Source: an uncultured Draconibacterium sp.
GTDB taxonomy: Bacteria; Bacteroidota; Bacteroidia; Bacteroidales; Prolixibacteraceae
NCBI RefSeq assembly: GCF_963675065.1
Contig: NZ_OY775905.1
Coordinates: forward strand, 818,501-882,500
Length of the DNA: 64,000 nt
Direction: 5' to 3'
The notes under the pieces were generated by a model. That model had not been told where the DNA came from, ran no database searches, and worked only from the letters and a program-made list of their open reading frames with translations. Shown in pieces: positions 35,741-43,918 of this stretch. A program made the translations under genes and the position numbers. How positions within the stretch are numbered: the first letter of the stretch is position 1; each line of letters begins with the position of its first letter.

Positions 35741-38700
35741 TTATAATGTCTTCGCTACCTCAACTTCATGGTAAGCTTCAACGTGGTCGCCAACCTTCAT
35801 GTCGTTAAATTTCTCGATATTCAAACCGCACTCGTAGCCGTTTTTCACTTCTTTTACGTCTTCTTTAAAACGTTTGAGCGAACCTAACAACCCATCATAG
35901 ATTACAATTCCATCTCGAATTACACGAACTTTCGAGTTACGCGTCACTTTTCCATCACGAACGATACAACCGGCAACAGTTCCAACTTTCGTAATTTTAA
36001 ATACTTCCAGCACCTCAACAGTTCCGGTAATTTCCTCCTTAATTTCAGGAGAAAGCATACCTTCCATCGCCGCCTTAATCTCGTTAATCGCATCGTAAAT
36101 AATAGAGTACAAACGAATATCGATTTGTTCTCTTTCTGCCATTTTACGGGCATTCAACGACGGACGTACCTGGAAACCAACTACAATAGCTTCTGACGCA
36201 GCAGCCAGCGAAATATCTGATTCGGAGATCTGACCCACTGCTTTATGAATAATATTTATCTGAATTTCTTCAGTTGATAATTTGATCAATGAATCAGAAA
36301 GTGCTTCGATAGATCCATCAACGTCACCTTTAACAATCAGGTTCAATTCCTGGAAGTTACCGATCGCGATACGACGTCCAATCTCGTCAAGCGTAATGTG
36401 TTTCTGCGTACGCAATCCCTGCTCACGAGCCAGCTGCTCACGTTTATTGGTAATGCTACGTGCTTCGCGCTCGCTTTCCATAACATTGAATTTATCACCC
36501 GCCTGTGGCGCACCGTTTAATCCAAGAATAATGGCAGGTTGCGCAGGTCCAACTTTTTCAATGTTTTGATTACGCTCGTTAAACATTGCTTTTACGTGGC
36601 CGTAATACTGACCGGCAATAATTATATCACCAACCTTTAATGTACCACTTTCAACCAGCAAGGTTGATACGTATCCGCGACCTCGGTCAAGCTCAGATTC
36701 AATAATTGTCCCCTGAGCCTTTTTATTGGCATTTGCTTTCAACTCAAGCATTTCGGCTTCAAGCAATACTTTTTCAAGAAGTTCTTCAATACCAATTCCA
36801 TTTTTGGCTGAAATATCGTGCGACTGGTATTTACCACCCCACTCTTCAACCAGGTAATTCATATTGGCCAGTTCTTCTTTTATTTTTTCAGGATTTGCTC
36901 CCGGTTTATCGATCTTGTTAATTGCAAAAACAATAGGTACACCTGCAGCAGTTGCGTGGTTGATTGCCTCAACAGTTTGAGGCATCACATTGTCGTCGGC
37001 TGCTACAATAATAATTGCAATATCTGTTACCTGTGCACCACGGGCACGCATTGCGGTAAACGCTTCGTGACCTGGTGTATCAAGGAAAGTAATATCTCTG
37101 CCATCTTCCAGACTAACGTGGTATGCACCAATGTGCTGGGTAATACCACCAGCCTCACCGGCAATTACGTTTGTACTACGGATATGGTCGAGCAGCGATG
37201 TTTTACCGTGGTCAACGTGTCCCATAACAGTTACAATTGGCGGACGGGCCTTCAAGTCTTCCGGGCTGTCTTCTTCTTCTTCAATCGCTTCTGCAATTTC
37301 AACACTAACAAACTCTACTTTGTAACCAAATTCCTCGGCAACTACAGCAAGTGTTTCAGCATCGAGACGCTGGTTGATAGAAACAAATAGTCCCAGCGAC
37401 ATACACGACGAAATAATTTCGTTTACACCAACATTCATCATGGTAGCCAATTCGGCAACAGTTACAAACTCTGTTACTTTCAGGATATTTTGATCCAGCA
37501 TTTGCTGTTCCATATCTGCCTGCATTTTTTCGCTGGCAGCGGCACGTTTATCGCGACGGTGTTTTGCTCCTTTTTTTGTTTTCCCCTTTGTTGTTAAACG
37601 GGCAAGAGTATCTTTAATTTGCTTTTGTACGTCCTCTTCGTTAACCTCTTTTTTAAGTGGTCGTTTTTTCTTTCCTGCAGCTCCTTGTTTGTTTGCCTGG
37701 AATTTTCCTCTTGGACGATCGCCGGGTTTTTGCTGTTGTTGTTGTCTGTCAACACTAACCTTTCCAGTGTCCTTAGAAATACGCTTTCTGCGTTTTTTCC
37801 GATTACCCTGATCGCCTCCTCCATCTTGTTTCTTTTCAGGAAGATCGATTTTACCAAGAATGGTAGGGCCATTCAGCTTGTTAGCTTTAGCCTTTATAAC
37901 ACTGGGGCCTTCTCTCTTACTACTATCTTGTCCCTGGCGCTCGGCAATTCTTTGTTTCTTGCGCTCCTGACGTTCTTTCTCACGCTCTTCTTTTGATTTT
38001 TTGGCCGGGCGTGTTTTCTGATTCATATTGCTCAGATCAATCCTGCCCACCACCTTAATCTTATTATCTTCAGATTTTGACTCCTTTTTCTCGACAACTA
38101 CTTCTTCCTCTTTCTTCGGAGTATTTTCAGTTGTTTTTGCAGCTTTTTCTTCTTCTGCTTTTGGAGCCGTTTCTTCTTCTGCTGCTTTTAGAGCCGTTTC
38201 TTTTTCTGTTTTTGGAGCCGTTTCTTTTTCTGTTTCGGCTGCAGGTACCTTTTTCTCTTCTTCTTTTGCAGGAACCTCTTTTTCAGGTTTCTTTTCTTCT
38301 GCTTTTTCTTCGACTAGTTTCTTTTCGACCGGTTTCTCTTCAACAGGTTTTTCAGCCTTCTTTTTCGGCTTATTTACCTCGTCCAGGTCTATCTTGTCAA
38401 GAACCTTAACTTTAACCTCAGGTTTTTTAACAACTTCTTCTGCCGGTTTTTCCTCAACCTTTTTCTCAGCAGCAGGCTCTTCACTCTTTGGTTCATCTTT
38501 CTCCTGAACTTCAGCCTCGGGCTCCATCGAAATTACTTCTTTCTTTGGACGCTGACTCTTCAGGTTCATTTTTTCCGACTCTTTCTTGATGGTAATATCT
38601 ACTTTATATTCCTTTTCAAGAAGTTGCACGGCGTTTTCTGCAACTTTAGTATTAGGGTTCGAATCAATTTCATACCCTTTTTTATGCAAAAACTCAACAA

Positions 38701-38767
38701 TGGTATGAATACCTACGTTGAACTGCCTTGCAAGTTTACTAAGTCTTGTTGTTTTGCCTGCTACCAT
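35741..38767 (-). CDS. infB: Translation initiation factor IF-2
   Basis: 1008 residues. The N-terminal IF2N-like module (1-60) is followed by a long Lys/Glu/Pro/Ala-rich linker (about 60-400), then a second IF2N segment and the G domain: GHVDHGKTSLLDHIR (about 516-530), GGITQHIGAY, FLDTPGHEAF, AINKIDKPGA. Domains II-IV follow, ending VEAYHEVEVAKTL. It places fMet-tRNA on the 30S subunit. The low-complexity linker explains the many open frames on the other strand. Third gene of the rimP-nusA-infB operon. Confidence 0.96.
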   Translation of the reverse strand: MVAGKTTRLSKLARQFNVGIHTIVEFLHKKGYEIDSNPNTKVAENAVQLLEKEYKVDITIKKESEKMNLKSQRPKKEVISMEPEAEVQEKDEPKSEEPAAEKKVEEKPAEEVVKKPEVKVKVLDKIDLDEVNKPKKKAEKPVEEKPVEKKLVEEKAEEKKPEKEVPAKEEEKKVPAAETEKETAPKTEKETALKAAEEETAPKAEEEKAAKTTENTPKKEEEVVVEKKESKSEDNKIKVVGRIDLSNMNQKTRPAKKSKEEREKERQERKKQRIAERQGQDSSKREGPSVIKAKANKLNGPTILGKIDLPEKKQDGGGDQGNRKKRRKRISKDTGKVSVDRQQQQQKPGDRPRGKFQANKQGAAGKKKRPLKKEVNEEDVQKQIKDTLARLTTKGKTKKGAKHRRDKRAAASEKMQADMEQQMLDQNILKVTEFVTVAELATMMNVGVNEIISSCMSLGLFVSINQRLDAETLAVVAEEFGYKVEFVSVEIAEAIEEEEDSPEDLKARPPIVTVMGHVDHGKTSLLDHIRSTNVIAGEAGGITQHIGAYHVSLEDGRDITFLDTPGHEAFTAMRARGAQVTDIAIIIVAADDNVMPQTVEAINHATAAGVPIVFAINKIDKPGANPEKIKEELANMNYLVEEWGGKYQSHDISAKNGIGIEELLEKVLLEAEMLELKANANKKAQGTIIESELDRGRGYVSTLLVESGTLKVGDIIIAGQYYGHVKAMFNERNQNIEKVGPAQPAIILGLNGAPQAGDKFNVMESEREARSITNKREQLAREQGLRTQKHITLDEIGRRIAIGNFQELNLIVKGDVDGSIEALSDSLIKLSTEEIQINIIHKAVGQISESDISLAAASEAIVVGFQVRPSLNARKMAEREQIDIRLYSIIYDAINEIKAAMEGMLSPEIKEEITGTVEVLEVFKITKVGTVAGCIVRDGKVTRNSKVRVIRDGIVIYDGLLGSLKRFKEDVKEVKNGYECGLNIEKFNDMKVGDHVEAYHEVEVAKTL

Positions 38768-38831
38768 ATACTTCTTTATTTACTTTTCTAATTTGTATGA
38801 ATAAAACCAATCACGCTTACTATGTGGGTTA

Positions 38832-40067
38832 TTATTCAAATTCTGAACTAAGGACTTTCAGAACGTCGTCAATAGTTTCGTCTTCGAGGTCGGTTCTTTT
38901 AATCAATTCAGCACGCGGGATGTTCAACACGTTTTTTGCGGTATCGCATCCGATTCCCTTTAACGCATCAATTACCCAGCTTTCTATTTCATCTGCAAAC
39001 TCATCCAGGTTCACATCTTCATCATCTTCTTCCATCTCACGGTAAACATCGATCTCGTATCCGGTTAACTGGCTGGCCAAACGAATGTTTAATCCGCCTT
39101 TACCAATTGCCAACGACACCTCTTCCGGTTTCAGATAAACTTCTGCTTTCTTATCGACTTCGATAATTTTTATCGAATTAATTTTCGCCGGATTCAGTGA
39201 TCGTTTAATGAACAACTGAAGGTTTGACGAATAATTAATAACATCAATGTTTTCGTTACGCAACTCGCGAACGATTCCGTGGATTCTCGATCCTTTCATT
39301 CCTACACATGCTCCAACAGGGTCGATACGTTCGTCGTACGATTCAACTGCCACTTTAGCACGCTCGCCCGGTACACGAACAATTTTCTTGATGGTAATTA
39401 AACCATCGAAAATTTCCGGAATTTCCAACTCGAACAAACGCTCGAGAAAAGCCGGAGCTGTGCGCGACAAAATAATCAGCGGGTTGTTATTTCGTAATTC
39501 AACTTTATATACAATTGCACGAACGTTATCTCCTTTACGGAAATAATCTGATGGAATTTGTTCTGATTTTGGAAGAATCAATTCGTTTCCTTCATCATCC
39601 AGAATCAGTATCTCCTTTTTCCAAACCTGATAAACTTCACCGGTTACAATGTCGCCAATTTTATCTTTATACTTTCCGTAAATGTGATCTTTTTCCAGTT
39701 CCAGAATTTTACTGGCCAGGTTCTGACGCAAATTCAAAATGGCACGGCGACCAAAATCGGCTAATTTAACCTCGTCGGTTACCTCTTCGCCTACTTCGTA
39801 ATCGTCGTCAATTTTCAGCGCATCGCTCAAAGTTATTTGCAAATTCGGATCTTCAATCTCTCCGTCTGCTACAACTTCGCGGTTTCTCCAAATCTCAAAG
39901 TCGCCCTTATCAATGTTGATAATCACATCAAAGTTTTCATCAGTACCATACTGACGGATAAGCACACTGCGGAAAACTTCTTCCAGCACGCTCATCATTG
40001 TAACCCTGTCAATGTTTTTTAGCTCCTTAAATTCGGCAAAAGTATCTATCAGGTTAATATTTTCCAT
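38832..40067 (-). CDS. nusA: Transcription termination/antitermination factor NusA
   Basis: 411 residues. N-terminal RNA-polymerase-binding domain (1-125), S1 domain (about 132-200, IVTGEVYQVWKKEILILDDEGNELILP), then tandem KH domains with GACVGMKGSRIHGIVREL (about 252) and SLAIGKGGLNIRLASQLTGYEIDV (about 317). A shortened C-terminal helical repeat ends the protein, as in other Bacteroidota. It lies 11 bp behind rimP and 64 bp before infB. Confidence 0.96.
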   Translation of the reverse strand: MENINLIDTFAEFKELKNIDRVTMMSVLEEVFRSVLIRQYGTDENFDVIINIDKGDFEIWRNREVVADGEIEDPNLQITLSDALKIDDDYEVGEEVTDEVKLADFGRRAILNLRQNLASKILELEKDHIYGKYKDKIGDIVTGEVYQVWKKEILILDDEGNELILPKSEQIPSDYFRKGDNVRAIVYKVELRNNNPLIILSRTAPAFLERLFELEIPEIFDGLITIKKIVRVPGERAKVAVESYDERIDPVGACVGMKGSRIHGIVRELRNENIDVINYSSNLQLFIKRSLNPAKINSIKIIEVDKKAEVYLKPEEVSLAIGKGGLNIRLASQLTGYEIDVYREMEEDDEDVNLDEFADEIESWVIDALKGIGCDTAKNVLNIPRAELIKRTDLEDETIDDVLKVLSSEFE

Positions 40068-40078
40068 CTTTCATCGCT

Positions 40079-40543
40079 TTATTTAAATGAAATAACCGCT
40101 TTCGCACTTTTTATTTCGTCGTATTTTAAAATATGTTTTTTTACTACCAATTGCTTTTTCTTGTGACCTTCCACTTTTTCTCGTTTAGAGGTCTCAAGCA
40201 CTATGCCATCTTCATTATTTTCCAAAAGCAGCCCTTTCAATTTCTCATTGTCGGCTGTTAAAACCTCAATCTCTTTACCTGTATATTTTTCGTATTGTTG
40301 CCTAACTTTAAAGCTTTCGGTTAGGCCCGGAGACGAAACCTGCAGCGAAAAATCCTCTTCATCCCTATCGAGATTGTGCTCTACATTACGACTTACAGCA
40401 ATACATTGTTCGATAGTGATGCCGTTAAATCCATCAACGTACACATTAATGTCGTTGGCCGAACTTATCGTCACATCAATAATAAACATCTGATCATCAA
40501 GACGTTCATTTACCAAATCTATTATTTTCTGTTTTGCTATCAT
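40079..40543 (-). CDS. rimP: Ribosome maturation factor RimP
   Basis: 154 residues from the ATG at 40543 (MIAKQKIIDLVNERL). A longer frame from 40636 is rejected because the -7 promoter element at 40612-40619 lies inside it. It helps mature the 30S subunit. Family features: VYVDGFNGITIEQCIAVSRNVEHNLD, FSLQVSSPGLTESFK (the usual EVSSPGLDRPL block) and GKEIEVLT. First gene of the operon. Confidence 0.92.
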   Translation of the reverse strand: MIAKQKIIDLVNERLDDQMFIIDVTISSANDINVYVDGFNGITIEQCIAVSRNVEHNLDRDEEDFSLQVSSPGLTESFKVRQQYEKYTGKEIEVLTADNEKLKGLLLENNEDGIVLETSKREKVEGHKKKQLVVKKHILKYDEIKSAKAVISFK

Positions 40544-40611
40544 TTCTCTATATGTAACAAAATAGGGAACCAACGGTCCCCTAAAAATTTCGCTTTTTAG
40601 AAAATTCTCGG

Positions 40612-40643
40612 CAAAAATAGTAATAATATCTAACATCTACAAA
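40612..40643 (-). promoter_or_regulatory. Promoter of the rimP-nusA-infB operon
   Basis: Minus-strand TTTG (40643-40640), 20-bp spacer, TATTTTTG (40619-40612): full match to TTTG-N19-21-TAnnTTTG. The leader of about 60 nt can form two hairpins, CTAAAAA/TTTTTAG (about 40581-40600) and GGGACC/GGTTCCC (about 40565-40580). Confidence 0.7.
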
Positions 40644-41660
40644 TAAAGAAAGCTTGTTAAAAGACTGAGTTTAAACAGAAAAAAAGCCATGGATGCATTT
40701 CAATCACAAGTCCTAACGAGCCCGCAAAACCCTACTGCTTAGATGTCACCCCAAGCATATCATCAATCAAATTAAAACTCTTTTAAATAACACCTACAAT
40801 CAACGTCTTTCGTCAATCTCATCACTTTTCGCTATCTATTTCTTAAAACCCTTATAGAATTTGTTGTTTGACTAACATTGTCACGCCTGTATTTAGTAAA
40901 AACATACCACCCAAGCCTATTTCTTACAGTGTTAAATCTATATGCAATTTTGCAATGCTCCTTAAAAAAGTATTCGCCCTTGAATTTATACAGTTTGTTT
41001 AACGCGTAAAAATGGATGGAAGCGAGCAGTTCACTTTTTAGCCAATCCTGCTAATTCGCCGCTCGCAATAATCCCTCTTAGGAGCCATGCAACTCTTACA
41101 GATACTTATTTATATTTTCAGCATCATTAATTGTTTTTCGCAGTGTAAGTTTTCTTCTTTTTGCTCGATTTCTATTCTGATTGTAGTATCGTTATAACGT
41201 TGACATCTTGTAAAACACACCAAAACAACTACAAAGGGGCCAACAACATTCTCCAAAATATTTCCTGAACGTGTACAGCCATGCAGCAACAACACACCCC
41301 AATATTGAATTATCAAAAATTAACAAAAGTCCATTAAATTACCAGCAATAAGCAAACAAGAACAACCAACAAAACATTAAAATAGCAATCGAATAAACTT
41401 GCGCCCCGCAAAAACATTATGAAAATTAGAAAATGTAAGCGGCAAAACCCAAATTTGACATGATTTATAAAAAACAGCAGACCTAACCATGGGTACATTT
41501 TTTTGCATTTAAGCCATGGATTAATTGTAAAACAACAATTCGCACAAAATTCACAAACTAATATATCTACTTTTGTTCACCACAATAAATGAAACTATCA
41601 ATAAATAATTCAACAAAAAAAGATAACATAAATAAAAAAAGAATACCATTTAAACTTCTA
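40644..41660. other. 1-kb intergenic stretch upstream of the surface-protein locus
   Basis: A/T-rich, no recognised gene on either strand. An inverted repeat GCGAGC (41032-41037)/GCTCGC (41061-41066) is present. It marks the border between the conserved operon and the accessory locus. Confidence 0.5.
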
Positions 41661-41668
41661 TATCTTTG
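41661..41668 (+). promoter_or_regulatory. Candidate -7 element driving the surface-protein locus
   Basis: TATCTTTG matches TAnnTTTG and would start a leader of about 240 nt before the LuxR-type gene. No TTTG at -33. Confidence 0.4.
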
Positions 41669-41912
41669 CAAAATCCAACCAATCAACAACACTATAAACC
41701 TCATTACACCTTCATTTTATGCACATTACAACATTTTACTCCCTTCAAAAACCCACCGCCTAAGACTTTCACATCTCATAAATCAGCATTTTGCACCCTC
41801 AAAATCAGCATTTATACCCCTTCTTTAAGCAATCCACACAGTATTAACATAAATAATAATACTAATATTGTACCAATTTACTACTGATCTAATCTAAACA
41901 ACATTGAAAAAA
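41669..41912 (+). promoter_or_regulatory. C-rich, G-depleted leader (possible Rho-utilisation region)
   Basis: By hand count, 41641-41880 holds 65 C and only 11 G on the plus strand. Such unstructured C>G stretches are the hallmark of rut sites for Rho. It lies between a candidate promoter and the LuxR-type gene. Reading frames in it (41589-41828, 41666-41887) show no family features. Confidence 0.4.
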
Positions 41913-42185
41913 ATGAAAATAATCAAAGACACACATAATAAGTCTGTTGTTATCAACTCTACTAACAAAAATTCTTTATTGTTAAAAAAGTACCCTAACC
42001 TCACTTTAAACGAACTAAGAATATGTTCATATTTAATATTGAACATCTCAAGCAAAGAAATTGCAGAGTTAACAAAACGAAGTATTAGAAGCATTGAATC
42101 TACCCGATTGAACATTCGTAAGAAAATGAAATTGTCGCACAATGAAAACCTTGTAAAGTGCCTAATGGCAGCTGTGGAAGAATAA
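41913..42185 (+). CDS. Small LuxR-type (GerE) HTH protein
   Basis: 90 residues from the ATG at 41913 (a TTG three codons earlier is possible). Residues about 32-86 match the LuxR/GerE helix-turn-helix: LTLNELRICSYLILNISSKE, IAELTKRSIRSIESTRLNIRKKMKL and a final helix. No receiver, ligand-binding or TPR domain precedes the HTH, so it is either a stand-alone DNA-binding protein or the remnant of a larger one. Immediately upstream of the secreted-protein genes and on the same strand, it is the obvious candidate regulator of them (inference). Confidence 0.75.
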   Translation: MKIIKDTHNKSVVINSTNKNSLLLKKYPNLTLNELRICSYLILNISSKEIAELTKRSIRSIESTRLNIRKKMKLSHNENLVKCLMAAVEE

Positions 42186-42263
42186 GGCAGGGCTGAGCCA
42201 AGACAATATTCTGTACAAACTCTCCTATTATTAGCTACACATAAAAATAAAAACCAAAAAGAT

Positions 42264-43820
42264 ATGAAAAGAACTCTACTTGCTACATTCCAAAAGTGTA
42301 CCATAAGGAACTTTAGCCTGAAAGCGATTTCATCAGATCAACATGTATCGGTTACTAAATCGCTAGCTATTACGCTCAAATCTTTACTGTTACTTACTGT
42401 ATTACTTTGTGCCAACCTGGGGGCAAGGACACAATCTTTATCGACTAACGATCCGGGGAATCTGGTTGCGAATTCCTCCAATACCCCTGTTAATATCGGA
42501 TCAACTGTATCCATTACAACGGGGCCAACGTCGTTAACAGCTGCTACGGTTTCCATTGCAGGCAATTTTCACCAGGGAGCAGATTCTCTGGAAATTAACA
42601 ACACAACCAGCGGCGACTATGGTTCGTTTACTTTTTCATACAACAGCTCTAGCGGAGTTTTAACGTTAAGCGGACCGGGAACAGAAGCTCAGTATCAGGA
42701 TGCTTTAAGCCAGGTTACGTTTCGTACAAATTCGACATCAAATAGTGCGCGCACCATTACATTTAGTTTAAATGCGGCATTGCCCTTTAGCGGCAATGGG
42801 CATTATTATGAACATATAACCGCAACTGACATTTTATGGACAACCGCTCGTGATCAGGCTGCCGCGAAATCATATTTCGGAAGAAAAGGCTATCTGGTTA
42901 CAGTAACCTCACAGGAAGAGAATGATTTTGTTGCAGAAAAACTGGGAGGAGCTCAAGGATGGATGGGAGCAAATGACGCTACAAACGAAGGTGCCTGGAG
43001 ATGGGTTACAGGTCCTGAAGGGAATGAGGATAGTGGAGCAGGGCGACTATTTTGGAACGGAAGTGCAGTAGGTTATACTAACTGGAATGTAGGAGAACCC
43101 AACGACTCAGAAGGCAATGAGGATTATGGACAGTTTGTAACAAGCGGCGCATGGAACGACTTGTCAGAGACCCACGTATTGGATGATTATGTTGTTGAAT
43201 ACGGCGATACGCCGGGTGATATGCCGACTCAAATATCAGATAATATTACAATTGAGATAGTTACCAATCCCACAGCAATTACAGGAACAACAACCATTTG
43301 CGCGGGAGAAACGACAGAGCTCACTGCCCAAAACGCACAGGGTACGGTGTATTGGTACACTGACGGATGTGGAACCACGGAGCTTGGAACCGGAAATCCC
43401 ATTAGCGTATCACCACTAACTACCACAACTTACTATGCCCGTAATAATGTAACCGGCCAGTTTAGTGAAGGATGTGCATCGGTAACAGTTACTGTAAACC
43501 TACTTGACGTATATCGTTCGGCACAAACTGGCTCATGGACTGATGCTGCCAATTGGGAGCAATACAATGGCACTTCATGGGTAGCTGCTACAAGTTATCC
43601 CGGCGAGATTAGTAATAGTTGCGGCTCGCCAATGGTAATCATCCAAGCAACCGATACTTTAACAATTCCTCCTTCGGCAACAATTTCGACACCAAATTTA
43701 ACCATAGAGGCAGATGGTATAGTTGAAAAAGATCCTTCGGCTAGCCTAACAATTAGCCAGCAGTTAATTATGGACGAAGATGCAGACGGGGCAATTAAAA
43801 TTACTAGCACAGTTGACTAA
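42264..43820 (+). CDS. Secreted C-type-lectin-domain protein
   Basis: 518 residues. The N-terminal export signal is unusual, with about 35 residues before the hydrophobic core (about 36-52). After a beta-rich region (about 58-175), residues about 178-314 form a C-type lectin-like domain: GYLVTVTSQEENDFV, GWMGANDATNEGAWRWVTGPE, then EPN (278-280) and WND (297-299), the calcium-coordinating motifs of mannose-type lectins. An Ig-like domain (about 333-412) and a GSWTDAANWEQYNGTSWV domain (about 417-515) follow. No T9SS C-terminal sorting domain is visible. It may bind carbohydrate (inference). Confidence 0.75.
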   Translation: MKRTLLATFQKCTIRNFSLKAISSDQHVSVTKSLAITLKSLLLLTVLLCANLGARTQSLSTNDPGNLVANSSNTPVNIGSTVSITTGPTSLTAATVSIAGNFHQGADSLEINNTTSGDYGSFTFSYNSSSGVLTLSGPGTEAQYQDALSQVTFRTNSTSNSARTITFSLNAALPFSGNGHYYEHITATDILWTTARDQAAAKSYFGRKGYLVTVTSQEENDFVAEKLGGAQGWMGANDATNEGAWRWVTGPEGNEDSGAGRLFWNGSAVGYTNWNVGEPNDSEGNEDYGQFVTSGAWNDLSETHVLDDYVVEYGDTPGDMPTQISDNITIEIVTNPTAITGTTTICAGETTELTAQNAQGTVYWYTDGCGTTELGTGNPISVSPLTTTTYYARNNVTGQFSEGCASVTVTVNLLDVYRSAQTGSWTDAANWEQYNGTSWVAATSYPGEISNSCGSPMVIIQATDTLTIPPSATISTPNLTIEADGIVEKDPSASLTISQQLIMDEDADGAIKITSTVD

Positions 43821-43918
43821 AAGATAAATTTTTAACACACAATTATTTTATTATGATGAACACCAAATTTAAGTATCAAATCTTAATTCCTAATTGGCTA
43901 CCCTAAAACACACAGACT

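Noticed and set aside
36000..38770. Many long plus-strand frames opposite infB
   Set aside because: They arise from the Lys/Glu/Ala-rich linker of IF-2 read on the other strand.
41032..41066. GCGAGC/GCTCGC inverted pair as a second motif array
   Set aside because: Only two sites, 29 bp apart and out of the 21-bp phase.
41110..41316. 68-codon minus-strand frame in the gap before the surface locus
   Set aside because: No recognisable features; probable chance frame.
41589..41887. Two plus-strand frames of 79 and 73 codons in the leader
   Set aside because: They reflect a G-poor strand lacking stop-forming G-containing codons. Composition is low-complexity with no domain features.
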